DNA of 64,000 nucleotides from G963676795 sp963677215 (GTDB taxonomy: Bacteria; Desulfobacterota; Desulfuromonadia; Desulfuromonadales; Geopsychrobacteraceae): contig OY781919.1 of NCBI GenBank assembly GCA_963677215.1, forward strand, positions 2,108,001 to 2,172,000, written 5' to 3'. The notes beneath the pieces are model-generated. The model did no database searches. It had not been told where the DNA came from and saw nothing but the letters and a program-made list of their open reading frames with translations. Of this stretch, positions 43,940-52,889 are shown in pieces (positions within the stretch are counted from its first letter, which is position 1; each line of letters begins with the position of its first letter). The position numbers and the translations under genes are program-made.

Positions 43940-46549
43940 ATGTGTCGCCAGTTTTTGGATGCCTGTCCGGACGCTGTTTTCTTAGTTCCGACGGACGCCG
44001 TCGATCCCTGTTTTGCTGATGCCAACAAGAGTGCTGTGGCGCTGTACGGTTATAGTCTGGATGAGTTCGGGCATCTGCATCTGTCCGATCTGCAACAGTC
44101 CGCGGAGGCTGTTTCACTCTCCGCCGTTGAGTCCCCCTTTCATAGCGTTCATCAGAGCAAAGATGCTGTTCCCTTTCCCGTCGAGATCCATATTTCTGTA
44201 GTTGATATAGATGACAGAGAATTTTTTCTGCTGATCGTCCGAGACTTAAGTCATGAAGTGGAGCTTTTCAAGGCGTTGAGGTTCAGTCAGGAATATTTTC
44301 ACACGGCCTTTCATGCCAGCCCCGACTCGATCAATATCAATCGTCAAGACGACGGTATCTTCATCAAGATCAATGCCGGTTTTACCCGGATTATGGGTTA
44401 CCAGCCGGAGGAGGTTCTGGGCAAGTCTTCACTGGAACTCAACATCTGGAAAGACGAGGGCGATCGGCAGAAACTGTTGCAGATGCTTAAGCAAACCGGG
44501 ATAGCCGAGAATCTTGAAGCTCGTTTTGTCGCCAAGGATGGGAGTATCAAACACGGATTGATGTCGGCCCGTATCATCGACATGAACGACGAAAAGGTGA
44601 TCCTTTCGATAACCCGCGATATTACCGAGCGTAAGCAGGAACAGGAGGAGTTGCGCCGTCAGTCGGTCATCTTCGAGAAGCTGACGTTGGCCGCCAAGGA
44701 CGGGATCGTCCTGATGAATCAACTGGGAGAAGTCGTTTTCTGGAATCCGGGGGCAGCGGAGATTTTCGGCTATAGCGCCGAAGAGATGAAGGGGCGTAAC
44801 CTTCACCAGATCCTCGCCCCGGAGCCGTATCTTTCTGAGTTTATGAACAGTTTTCCTCATTTCGTCAAAACAGGGGAGGGCTCTGCCGTCGGCAGGACTC
44901 TCGAACTGAAAGCGCTGCATAAAAGCGGCGAGATTATTGATATCGAACTGTCGGTGTCGGCCTTCAAATTAGAAGGTTCATTCCAGTCCATGGCCATCGT
45001 CCGTGATGTGACGACCCGGAAAAAACTGGAAGAGGAGATGGCCCTGCTGCATTTTGCGATCGAGCACACCAGCGAGGAGGTGCATCTGGTCGACGCTTCC
45101 GGTCAGTTGATGTATGTGAATCGGGAGGCCTGCAGGTCACTTGGTTATGAGCACTCAGAACTGATCGGCATGATGATCACCGATATCACCCCGCAGTGGA
45201 CCCTTGAGGTCTGGACTGAGCACTGGAAAGAGCTAGAACAGCGCAAGGTGATTTCTCTGGAAACCGTGCAAAAGCGAAAGGATGGCAGCCTCTATCCGGT
45301 CTGGGTGACGGCCAATTACTTCGAATACGGCGGGAACAGGTACAATCTTGCCATGATTCTTGACCTGACTGAGATAAAACGCCAGGAAGAGGAAAAGCTG
45401 CAACTAGAGCGGCAAATGGTTCAGACCCAGAAACTGGAAAGCCTGGGGGTGCTGGCCGGTGGCGTTGCCCACGACTTCAATAATCTGCTTGCAGCAATCA
45501 TGGGCCATGCCGAGCTGACCAAAAGGCGCCTACCTCAGGGTTCGAATGCAATTGAGAACCTGCTGCAGATAGAACAGGCCGCTGCACGTGCTGCCGATCT
45601 GGCCAGGCAGATGCTGGCTTATTCCGGAAGGGGTAAATTTGTTATTGAAACCATCGATCTGAACCAGGTCTTGCAGGAAATACTCCAGATGCTCAAGGTC
45701 TCCATCCCCAAAAATGTCGGCCTGCGCCTGGAACCACATTCCCCCCTGCCCGGAATTGATGCGGATTCAACTCAGATTCGCCAGATTATCATGAACTTGG
45801 TCATCAACGCTGCCGAAGCGATCGGCGATGACAGCGGGATGATTCGCATCGCGACCGGCAGTATTTTTTGCGATGAGGATTGTTTGAAAAAGGCCTGTTT
45901 CAACGAAAATATCGGGGTTGGACCCTATGTTTACCTTGAGGTTGCTGATACCGGTTGTGGTATGGACCAGGAGACGCAGGCCAAGCTGTTCGATCCGTTT
46001 TTTACCACAAAGTTTACCGGCCGGGGGCTTGGCATGTCAGCGGTGATGGGAATTGTCCGGGGGCACAAAGGAGCGATATCGGTCCGCAGTGGTAAGGGGG
46101 AAGGGACGGTCTTCAGGGTTTTGTTCCCGGCATCCCAGGCTGAGGTTCTGGAAACAGATGTGTCTGATCCCGTTGAAGACTGGCGGGGCTCGGGAACCGT
46201 GCTGCTGGTTGACGATGAAGAGGCGGTTCGTGGAATCTGCCGACAGATGCTCGAAGAGCTTGGTTTTGAGGTGCTGGTGGCAAATGACGGTAAAGAGGCT
46301 CTCGAGGTTTTTGCCGGCCATCCGGAAATCGTTCTGGTGCTGCTCGACCTGACCATGCCAAATATGGATGGAATCAGCTGCTTCACAGAACTTCAGAGCA
46401 TGAATCCCCGGATGCCAGTTATTCTGTCGAGTGGCTACAACGAGTCGGAAATTGAGAAAAAGTTCGGTTCGGTCGGGGTTGCCGGATTTGTCCAGAAACC
46501 CTATCGGTTCGGGGTTCTGACCGAATCGATCAGGAGGATCTTCCGTTAG
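43940..46549 (+). CDS. Hybrid histidine kinase with four PAS domains and C-terminal receiver
   Basis: 869 residues and no membrane segment. PAS-like domains lie near 5-110, 115-235, 245-365 and 370-490, then HisKA/HPK4-type (GGVAHDFNNLLAAIMGHAEL), HATPase (VADTGCGMDQETQAKLFDPFFTTK) and a receiver (VLLVDDEEAVR, LVLLDLTMPNMDG). It is cytoplasmic and senses an internal cue, perhaps redox or energy state. Its partner regulator is not adjacent. No strong ribosome site is seen; AAGGA lies 13 bases before the ATG. Confidence 0.9.
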   Translation: MCRQFLDACPDAVFLVPTDAVDPCFADANKSAVALYGYSLDEFGHLHLSDLQQSAEAVSLSAVESPFHSVHQSKDAVPFPVEIHISVVDIDDREFFLLIVRDLSHEVELFKALRFSQEYFHTAFHASPDSININRQDDGIFIKINAGFTRIMGYQPEEVLGKSSLELNIWKDEGDRQKLLQMLKQTGIAENLEARFVAKDGSIKHGLMSARIIDMNDEKVILSITRDITERKQEQEELRRQSVIFEKLTLAAKDGIVLMNQLGEVVFWNPGAAEIFGYSAEEMKGRNLHQILAPEPYLSEFMNSFPHFVKTGEGSAVGRTLELKALHKSGEIIDIELSVSAFKLEGSFQSMAIVRDVTTRKKLEEEMALLHFAIEHTSEEVHLVDASGQLMYVNREACRSLGYEHSELIGMMITDITPQWTLEVWTEHWKELEQRKVISLETVQKRKDGSLYPVWVTANYFEYGGNRYNLAMILDLTEIKRQEEEKLQLERQMVQTQKLESLGVLAGGVAHDFNNLLAAIMGHAELTKRRLPQGSNAIENLLQIEQAAARAADLARQMLAYSGRGKFVIETIDLNQVLQEILQMLKVSIPKNVGLRLEPHSPLPGIDADSTQIRQIIMNLVINAAEAIGDDSGMIRIATGSIFCDEDCLKKACFNENIGVGPYVYLEVADTGCGMDQETQAKLFDPFFTTKFTGRGLGMSAVMGIVRGHKGAISVRSGKGEGTVFRVLFPASQAEVLETDVSDPVEDWRGSGTVLLVDDEEAVRGICRQMLEELGFEVLVANDGKEALEVFAGHPEIVLVLLDLTMPNMDGISCFTELQSMNPRMPVILSSGYNESEIEKKFGSVGVAGFVQKPYRFGVLTESIRRIFR

Positions 46550-46606
46550 CGGATAGCCGGTATCCGCTCCTTGGCAATGATCTTAGATAACTCAGAACTG
46601 TAGAAA

Positions 46607-46640
46607 CAATCCCCCCGGGGCCTGTGCTTCGGGGGGATTG
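46607..46640. terminator. Terminator between convergent genes
   Basis: CAATCCCCCC (46607-46616) pairs with GGGGGGATTG (46631-46640). On the minus strand TTGTTTCT follows, which suits the flavin reductase gene; it can also stop the plus-strand kinase transcript. Confidence 0.75.
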
Positions 46641-46651
46641 AGCGCTCCAAG

Positions 46652-47197
46652 TCAGAATTTTTTTGACCAGTCAACGAAAGCTACTATGTAGCTCTGGAGA
46701 AAATTCTGGGTATCTTCATTGACGACCTTGCCCTCAGCATCCAGGGACGCTGTGATATTGCCGATGTAGGCTTCCGGTTGTTGCATGGTGTAGACGTTGA
46801 GGAAGGTCAGCGCTTGGCGGAGGTGATGGTTGGCACCGAAGCCACCAATGGCTCCCGGGCTGACACTGACGATACCACCAGGTTTGCCGCCCCAGGCGCT
46901 CTGGCCGTATGGGCGGGAACCAACATCGAGAGCATTCTTCAAAGCTGCTGGAATCGTGCGGTTATATTCCGGAGTGAAGAAGAGCAGCGCGTCGACAGAC
47001 TTTACCTCTTCACGCAGTCTCTGCCAGGCCGGCGGAGTCGCCGCATCAAGATCTTCGTTGTAAAAAGGCAGGTCGCCGATTTCGATAAATTTGACATCGA
47101 TGTCAGCAGGGACGACAGAAGCCATATAATTGGCGACGGCGCGGTTAAAAGATTTTTTCCTCAGGCTGCCGATGATAAATCCGAAGGTCTTTTTCAT
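46652..47197 (-). CDS. NADPH-dependent FMN reductase (ChrR/YieF family)
   Basis: 181 residues with a flavodoxin-like fold. FMN-binding motifs are IIGSLRKKSFNRAVA at the start and FFTPEYNRTIPAALKNALD in the middle. Such enzymes reduce quinones, chromate or other electron acceptors with NAD(P)H. It is a single-gene unit ending at the terminator at 46607. Confidence 0.9.
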   Translation of the reverse strand: MKKTFGFIIGSLRKKSFNRAVANYMASVVPADIDVKFIEIGDLPFYNEDLDAATPPAWQRLREEVKSVDALLFFTPEYNRTIPAALKNALDVGSRPYGQSAWGGKPGGIVSVSPGAIGGFGANHHLRQALTFLNVYTMQQPEAYIGNITASLDAEGKVVNEDTQNFLQSYIVAFVDWSKKF

Positions 47198-47356
47198 GAT
47201 AAGTCCTTTTTATATAGATAGTTCAAGCTTGGTTCAGAATTGTCTGGCAATCTGCCAGTCAGGTTAAAACATAACCTATTGAGTAAAATATAGACCCTGT
47301 ATTATGTATTTGGCAATGGATTGAAGGAATAATCTTTTTTGTAGGGCGTGGGGAAA

Positions 47357-47391
47357 GGACCAGCCGCCAGGAGAACTCCAGCGGCTGGTCC
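47357..47391 (-). terminator. Terminator of the carbonic anhydrase gene
   Basis: GGACCAGCCGC (47357-47367) pairs with GCGGCTGGTCC (47381-47391), 13-base loop; on the minus strand TTTCCCC follows. It is 13 bases past the carbonic anhydrase stop. Confidence 0.75.
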
Positions 47392-47403
47392 GTGGTACAG
47401 GTG

Positions 47404-48153
47404 TTACTGGATGACAACGCGTGAGTTCAGCGGTTGAACCGGACGGTTGTTCGGGTGGTGCATGATGTGGGTGAATTTCTCAATCTGTTCTTGTGACGCA
47501 GAGGCGTAGGCCTTGATGACGAACCAGTTGACCCCTTCGCTGCATGGCGGGGTGGTCAGGGAACCGTTGAAACGGTAGTAGTCATGATTCGCAGGCAGCA
47601 GGGTTGCCGGATCGACTACCTTTTCCAGAGCTGCTTTGGCCCCGGCCTCTGCTGGCATCTGAGCCCAGGCTTTTTCCAGTTCGGCGTTGGCTGCCCCCTC
47701 TTCGAACATCAGAGCGACAACGGCCAGCTCGCCGTTGGCTGCAACATGGACAAAGTGTGCTTCGAGCGGGAAGGAACGACCATCGATGGTGTTTTCGCTC
47801 GGACTGTGAAAATGAAACTGTTTCAGCTCAAAGGTTTTGCCGTCGATGCTGATGCTGCTGCCCGGTGCTGCATTGACCTGAATGGCGTGACCGTTGTTGA
47901 TGACTTCGGTCCCTTTGGCTGCATAGTTGACAGACAAGGCTGGCAGCTCACCTTCAATCATGCCGGTCAGGTTGATCGGGGATTGGTTCTTGCCCATCCC
48001 ACACATGGCATACTCATGGGACAGGGTTCCCCAGTGCTCCGGGGCCTCTTCGCCGCTGTAGCCCCAGTGTGCTTTGTGACCTGAAGCAAAGGCTGTCGTG
48101 GTGCTGAGCAGGCAGGCAATCGCCAGCGCTGCAATGATCTGTGCGCTCTTCAT
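47404..48153 (-). CDS. Alpha-carbonic anhydrase, periplasmic
   Basis: 249 residues. A signal peptide (IIAALAIACLLSTTTAFA) is followed by the alpha-CA fold: HWGYSGEEAPEHWGTL, KNQSPINL, the zinc histidines in LKQFHFHSPSEN and EAHFVHV, and FNGSLTTPPCSEGVNWFV. It hydrates CO2 in the periplasm. The ATG at 48153 has AAGGAG before it; a longer frame to 48219 lacks a ribosome site. A perfect 26-bp palindrome lies 59-84 bases upstream and may be an operator. Confidence 0.93.
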   Translation of the reverse strand: MKSAQIIAALAIACLLSTTTAFASGHKAHWGYSGEEAPEHWGTLSHEYAMCGMGKNQSPINLTGMIEGELPALSVNYAAKGTEVINNGHAIQVNAAPGSSISIDGKTFELKQFHFHSPSENTIDGRSFPLEAHFVHVAANGELAVVALMFEEGAANAELEKAWAQMPAEAGAKAALEKVVDPATLLPANHDYYRFNGSLTTPPCSEGVNWFVIKAYASASQEQIEKFTHIMHHPNNRPVQPLNSRVVIQ

Positions 48154-48211
48154 TGTGATCTCCTTGGTGTCGAATATGAACATGAAAATGGACGCTGCAG
48201 GGCCGCGCCCG

Positions 48212-48237
48212 ATTAACAAACTGTACAGTTTGTTAAT
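48212..48237. promoter_or_regulatory. Perfect 26-bp palindrome, TetR-like operator candidate
   Basis: Arms 48212-48224 (ATTAACAAACTGT) and 48225-48237 are exact reverse complements with no spacer. Its core ACTGTACAGT resembles operators of TetR/AcrR-type repressors. It lies in the 409-base gap upstream of the carbonic anhydrase gene; the rest of that gap (48238-48562) shows no gene or other clear signal. No TetR gene is in the window. Confidence 0.6.
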
Positions 48238-48562
48238 TCTTGTTTTTTTCTGGTTTTCGTCGTTGAAGGCCAGGCTGATATTGCCGGTTGGTGAGTGTCT
48301 ACGCCCCCCTCAGAGCTGATAGGCACGACGAAGACCGGTTTCTGTGCCGATCTTCCTTTTCGTTGCGACTTTTTATACGGGTTTCCAGAAATATTCAAGT
48401 GTTATATTGTTAAGGATTAGTGAAGGGAATTCAATCATTGTCTCGGGTTTTGCCGTGAAACCGTTGCCGCCATATTTCAGTTGCACGGAAAAGTATTAGA
48501 TTCTGCAGAGTTGTTGGCGCTATAATCGGCGAAATTACTTACTCGAAGTGCTAAGGAGGCTT

Positions 48563-49363
48563 ATGGAACCGGGATTGTTCAATGACCAGCAGCGGGTGCA
48601 GGCGCGAGCCCTTTTTCTTGCAGAGCGTCTTCAGCTCAAGGATTTTGAAAAGGCCCAGTGTCTGGCAAAAAAGCCTCTCCTGCTCACCGCAGGTCAGTCC
48701 GGCTGTGCCGCGTTATTCCGCTATGGTGCGGTCGTTGTATTCGGCCTGACGGCCATCGAAGAAACCACCTTTCTCGACAGCCTCAAGCCTTACCTTGATG
48801 AGCCTTTTGAGCAACAGCTGGGGGAAGAGATTGTTCTCTGCCTTGAACCTGAGCAGAAAGAAGGGGTTGACGGCGGCACCATTACGGTCAATTCCTTTTC
48901 CGTTGAACATCTGCAGGTTATTGCCGAGGTTCTGGCCCGCAGCCTGGTGCTGGAACGTTACGAAGCGGTCGTAGCCCGCAGCTTTCAGCGTATCGAACCT
49001 CTGGCGGAAACCCTTCAGCAGTCGGGGCGCCCTGGTTCCAAGGGGCGTGATCTGTTGCGTCATATCGGCGACACCCTGTCGATACAGGGGCGTATGGTCG
49101 GCCGGGTTGAGATAAAGGAAAAACCGGATCTGCTTTGGTATTATCCGGAACATGAACGTCTCTATCAGCGGCTGGTCGATGAATATGAGCTCGATGATCG
49201 CCATCTGGTCCTTGAGCATAAGCTCGACCTGCTCTCCCGCACAGCGGAAACCTTGCTCAGTCTTCTGCAGAATAAACGCAGTTTGCGGGTCGAATGGTAT
49301 ATCACCCTGCTGATCGTGCTGGAAATCCTGCTGACGCTTTATGAATTGTTTATCAGGCACTGA
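48563..49363 (+). CDS. RMD1/DUF155-family membrane-anchored protein
   Basis: 266 residues with the DUF155/RMD1 pattern: GAVVVFGLTAIEETTFLDSLKPYL, the helical middle (LARSLVLERYE, LLRHIGDTLSIQGRM, PDLLWYYPEHERLYQRLVDEYEL) and a single C-terminal membrane helix (WYITLLIVLEILLTLYELF). Eukaryotic members act in mitochondria; the bacterial role is unknown. The ATG at 48563 has AAGGAGG at good spacing. The next gene follows 39 bases later. Confidence 0.85.
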   Translation: MEPGLFNDQQRVQARALFLAERLQLKDFEKAQCLAKKPLLLTAGQSGCAALFRYGAVVVFGLTAIEETTFLDSLKPYLDEPFEQQLGEEIVLCLEPEQKEGVDGGTITVNSFSVEHLQVIAEVLARSLVLERYEAVVARSFQRIEPLAETLQQSGRPGSKGRDLLRHIGDTLSIQGRMVGRVEIKEKPDLLWYYPEHERLYQRLVDEYELDDRHLVLEHKLDLLSRTAETLLSLLQNKRSLRVEWYITLLIVLEILLTLYELFIRH

Positions 49364-49402
49364 CAGCAAAACCAACCTACAAATTTTCCCGATAAGTTGC
49401 TT

Positions 49403-50494
49403 ATGCACGGTGATATTTTTCTCCTCATTGTTTTTGTTCTGCTGGCGCTGCTGGTCTCGTTCCTCTGCTCTATCGCTGAAACGGTCCTTTTGAGTGTCAC
49501 GCCTTCGTACATCGAAGGCCTGAAAGGGAACAGGCCCAAGCGGGCAAAGCTGCTGGAACGGCTCAAGATCACTCAGCTTGATCGTTCTCTGGCAGCGATC
49601 CTGACGCTGAACACCATCGCTCACACGATCGGTGCAATAGGGGCTGGGGCTAAAGCGACTAGCGTTTTCGGCAGTACCTGGTTCGGGGTCTTTTCGGCCT
49701 TTATGACCTTCATGATTCTGTTCTTCTCGGAGATTGTGCCCAAGACGATCGGCGCAGTTTTCTGGCCCAGGCTGACCTTTGCTTCGGCCATGTTTGTATC
49801 GGTTCTGATCGTTGCTCTGTACCCGGTTGTCTGGTTGTCAGAACTGGTGACCAGGCTGCTGGTGCGTGGGCGGAATATTCATCTTTTCAGTCGCGAAGAA
49901 TTCATCGCCATGATGAAGATCGGTGAACGCTCAGGGGGAATACAGCGCAACGAATCACGGATCATCCGTAACCTGTTGAAATACGATTCCCTGCGCATCG
50001 ACGATATCATGACGCCTCGGACGGTGATTTCAGCCCTGCCTGAAAACGCCTGTGTAGACGAGATCCTTGAGCAGATCACGGCCTCTCCCTTTTCCCGTTT
50101 GCCGGTTTATCTGGACAGTCTGGATGACGTAAGCGGTTTTGTGCTCAAAGCGGATGTTCTGGCAGCCAAGGCCAATGGTGAAAACAGCGTGCTGTTGGCT
50201 GAATTGAAACGCGAGATTCTCACGGTCCCGGAATCTCTGCAGTTGTCGGTTTTGTTCGAGCGTCTGTTGCGCGGCCGACAGCACATTGCCCTGGTGCTTG
50301 ATGAATATGGCGGTACCAGTGGAGTGGTGACTCTCGAGGACCTGCTGGAAACCCTTCTGGGAATGGAGATCATGGACGAAACAGACAGCGTCGAGGATAT
50401 GCGCCTCCTGGCTCAGGTCAAGTGGATGGAGCGGGCAGCGGCGCTTGGCATCCACCATGAAAAAGGCGGTGCCGGGAAGCGGAGAGAGGGGTAG
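49403..50494 (+). CDS. CNNM-transmembrane/CBS-pair protein (CorC/HlyC-like family)
   Basis: 363 residues. An N-terminal CNNM (DUF21) membrane domain with about four segments (1-175), including SEIVPKTIGAVFWPRL, then a CBS pair (about 195-320: DDIMTPRTVISALP, SRLPVYLDSLDDVSGFVLKADVL, IALVLDEYGGTSGVVTLEDLLE). The CorC_HlyC C-terminal domain is missing. Related proteins are linked to Mg2+/Co2+ export or resistance. The ATG at 49403 is preferred to a TTG at 49397. Confidence 0.9.
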   Translation: MHGDIFLLIVFVLLALLVSFLCSIAETVLLSVTPSYIEGLKGNRPKRAKLLERLKITQLDRSLAAILTLNTIAHTIGAIGAGAKATSVFGSTWFGVFSAFMTFMILFFSEIVPKTIGAVFWPRLTFASAMFVSVLIVALYPVVWLSELVTRLLVRGRNIHLFSREEFIAMMKIGERSGGIQRNESRIIRNLLKYDSLRIDDIMTPRTVISALPENACVDEILEQITASPFSRLPVYLDSLDDVSGFVLKADVLAAKANGENSVLLAELKREILTVPESLQLSVLFERLLRGRQHIALVLDEYGGTSGVVTLEDLLETLLGMEIMDETDSVEDMRLLAQVKWMERAAALGIHHEKGGAGKRREG

Positions 50495-50495
50495 A

Positions 50496-50945
50496 TCAGT
50501 CTGTTTCCCCGATGTCTTCGTTCCAGATATACGGATGGTTGATGATGAAGCGCTCCATAAGCTTCTTGCAGTCCGGATCGTCCAGCAACACCAGCTCGAC
50601 CCCCCGCTCACGCAGTAACTGCTCCTCCCCCCTGAAGGTCCGGTTCTCTCCGATAACCACTCTGGGGATATTGTAGAGCAGTATGGCCCCGGAACACATG
50701 GCACAGGGCGATAACGTCGTGTAGAGGGTTGCCCGCTGATAGTCTTCAGCTTTCAGGCGCCCTGCGTTCTGCAGGGCGTCCATTTCACCGTGGAGGATCG
50801 GGCTGCCATTCTGAAGTCTGCGGTTATGTCCCCGCCCGACGACCCGGCCGTTGATAACCAGGACCGAACCGATCGGAATCCCGCCTTCTGTGTAGCCCTG
50901 ATTTGCTTCGTCAACAGCGATTCGCATGAAATCCATGTCGTTCAT
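50496..50945 (-). CDS. Cytosine deaminase, yeast Fcy1-like
   Basis: 149 residues with the zinc-deaminase motifs HGEMDAL (His and catalytic Glu) and TLSPCAMCSGAILLYNIPRVVIGEN. The whole length, including the C-terminal DCKKLMERFI...WNEDIGE end, parallels yeast Fcy1 more than bacterial CodA (an amidohydrolase) or TadA. It probably turns cytosine into uracil. It converges with the CNNM gene, with one base between stops. Confidence 0.85.
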   Translation of the reverse strand: MNDMDFMRIAVDEANQGYTEGGIPIGSVLVINGRVVGRGHNRRLQNGSPILHGEMDALQNAGRLKAEDYQRATLYTTLSPCAMCSGAILLYNIPRVVIGENRTFRGEEQLLRERGVELVLLDDPDCKKLMERFIINHPYIWNEDIGETD

Positions 50946-51024
50946 GGTCTTTAATTCCTAGTCCGAGTTGTAGGTTGATCGGCGCTCCGGGTGTCCGTTT
51001 TTCTGGTAATGCGGCCGCATGCTG

Positions 51025-52854
51025 CTATTCCACTGTAACACTTTTGGCAAGATTGCGCGGCTGATCGACATCGGTCCCTTTCAGAACGGCAATATGATAA
51101 GCGAGCAGTTGCAGCGGGATAGAGGTGAGGATCGGCATCAGATCGTCGCAGATGCTCGGCACGACCACAAGATCTTCGGCGCTGGCGCAGAATTGTTCAC
51201 CGCTGCTGTCGGTCACCGCAATGACCCTGCCCGATCTGGCCTGAACCTCCTGCATGTTGGAAACAACCTTTTCAAAGGTTTCATTATGAGGAGCAAGAAC
51301 GACCACTGGAACCTGCTCATCAATCAGGGCAATAGGACCGTGTTTCAGCTCCCCAGCCGGATAGCCTTCGGCATGGATGTAGGAAATTTCCTTCAGTTTG
51401 AGGGCCCCCTCGAGAGCCGATGGATACTGGTTGCCCCGGCCGAGGTAGAGAAAATCCCGAGCCCCCATGAACTCGCGGGCAATGATTTCGATCTGGGCGT
51501 TCAGCTCAAGGGCGATTTCAACCTTGCGCGGTAGAGTCAGCAGCTCTTTGGTCAGCTCCTTGCAGCCTTCAGCAGCGAGCTGTCCCCGGGCGCGGCCAAG
51601 GCGCATGGCCAGCAAGGTCAGGGCGACCATCTGGGTGGTAAACGCCTTGGTCGAGGCAACCCCGATTTCCGGACCGGCGTGGGTATAGATGACGCCGTCG
51701 CATTCGCGGGGAATCGATGATTCAACCACGTTGCAGATTGAAACGACCCTGGCGCCCTTGGCTTTGGCTTCGCGCAGTGCCGCCAGGGTGTCGGCGGTCT
51801 CGCCGCTCTGGCTGAGCAGCAGGGTCAGGGTGTCGGGACCGATGATCGGGTCGCGATAACGGAATTCGCTGGCGATGTCGACTTCAACAGGAATCCGGCA
51901 GAGTTTTTCCAGCAGATACTTGCCGACCAGGGCGGCGTGCCAGGAGGTGCCACAGGCGACGATGGAAATCTTGCTGAAGGTCTTAAGCTCCTCGTCGTTT
52001 AAACAGAGTCCTTCGAGATAGACATCCCCTTCATCTTCAAGCAGACGGCCGGCCAGGGTGTCAGCTATGGCGCGGGGCTGCTCGAAGATCTCCTTGAGCA
52101 TGAAATGCTTGTACCCTCCCTTTTCGGCCATGATCGGATCCCAGGTGATGATTCTGGCGGTCTTTTCGATGGGGGTGCCGGCCAGGTCGCTGACCTGCAT
52201 GGCACCGCCTTCAAAGACGACCATCTCGCCATCTTCAAGGAAGGTGATCTCCCGGGTGTGGGAGAGCATCGCCGGGATATCCGAAGCGACAAAGTACTCG
52301 TTGTCGGTCTGGCCGACGACCAGCGGCGAACCGTACTTGGCGGCGATCATGGTTGCCGGTTCCTGCTCGCAGAGCACGGCAACGGCGTAGGCGCCGCGGA
52401 CGTCGTTAAGAGCCTTGCGCACCGCACTGGCAAAATCCCGGTCGGCCTTGTAATAGTCTTCGACCAGGTGGGCGATGACCTCGGTGTCGGTCTCGGAGCT
52501 GAAGTGATGGCCTTTGCCGCGCAGGTAGTCTTTGAGCTCGAGGTAATTTTCAATGATGCCGTTATGGACGACCACGATCCCGCCGGCGTTGTGCGGGTGG
52601 GCATTGATCTCCGATGGTCGGCCGTGAGTCGCCCAGCGCGTGTGGCCGATTCCGCAGGTGCCATTGAGCGGAGCTTCAGCCAGGACCTTTTCAAGATTGG
52701 CGAGCTTGCCTTCCGCCCGGCGGATTTTTATCGCACCATCCTGGTGAGTGGCGACTCCGGCTGAGTCGTAGCCGCGGTATTCAAGCCGTCTCAGACCGTC
52801 GAGAACGATTGAGGTCGCTTCCTGGGTTCCTATGTAACCAACAATTCCACACAT
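51025..52854 (-). CDS. glmS: Glucosamine-6-phosphate synthase GlmS
   Basis: 609 residues, the normal length. The N-terminal Cys after Met (MCGIVGYIG) is the glutaminase nucleophile; two SIS domains follow (about 290-430 and 460-600; TLLLSQSGETADTLAALREAK, ending KSVTVE). It makes glucosamine-6-P from fructose-6-P and glutamine, the first step to UDP-GlcNAc. It lies 35 bases downstream of the LacI gene on the same strand, linking amino-sugar supply to hexitol control if cotranscribed. No glmS ribozyme fits in the short gap. Confidence 0.95.
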   Translation of the reverse strand: MCGIVGYIGTQEATSIVLDGLRRLEYRGYDSAGVATHQDGAIKIRRAEGKLANLEKVLAEAPLNGTCGIGHTRWATHGRPSEINAHPHNAGGIVVVHNGIIENYLELKDYLRGKGHHFSSETDTEVIAHLVEDYYKADRDFASAVRKALNDVRGAYAVAVLCEQEPATMIAAKYGSPLVVGQTDNEYFVASDIPAMLSHTREITFLEDGEMVVFEGGAMQVSDLAGTPIEKTARIITWDPIMAEKGGYKHFMLKEIFEQPRAIADTLAGRLLEDEGDVYLEGLCLNDEELKTFSKISIVACGTSWHAALVGKYLLEKLCRIPVEVDIASEFRYRDPIIGPDTLTLLLSQSGETADTLAALREAKAKGARVVSICNVVESSIPRECDGVIYTHAGPEIGVASTKAFTTQMVALTLLAMRLGRARGQLAAEGCKELTKELLTLPRKVEIALELNAQIEIIAREFMGARDFLYLGRGNQYPSALEGALKLKEISYIHAEGYPAGELKHGPIALIDEQVPVVVLAPHNETFEKVVSNMQEVQARSGRVIAVTDSSGEQFCASAEDLVVVPSICDDLMPILTSIPLQLLAYHIAVLKGTDVDQPRNLAKSVTVE

Positions 52855-52889
52855 GGGTATTCCTTATTTAAGTCGTCATGATATTTGGA

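Noticed and set aside
52855..52889. glmS ribozyme upstream of glmS
   Set aside because: Only 35 bases separate glmS from the preceding gene; the ribozyme needs well over 100.
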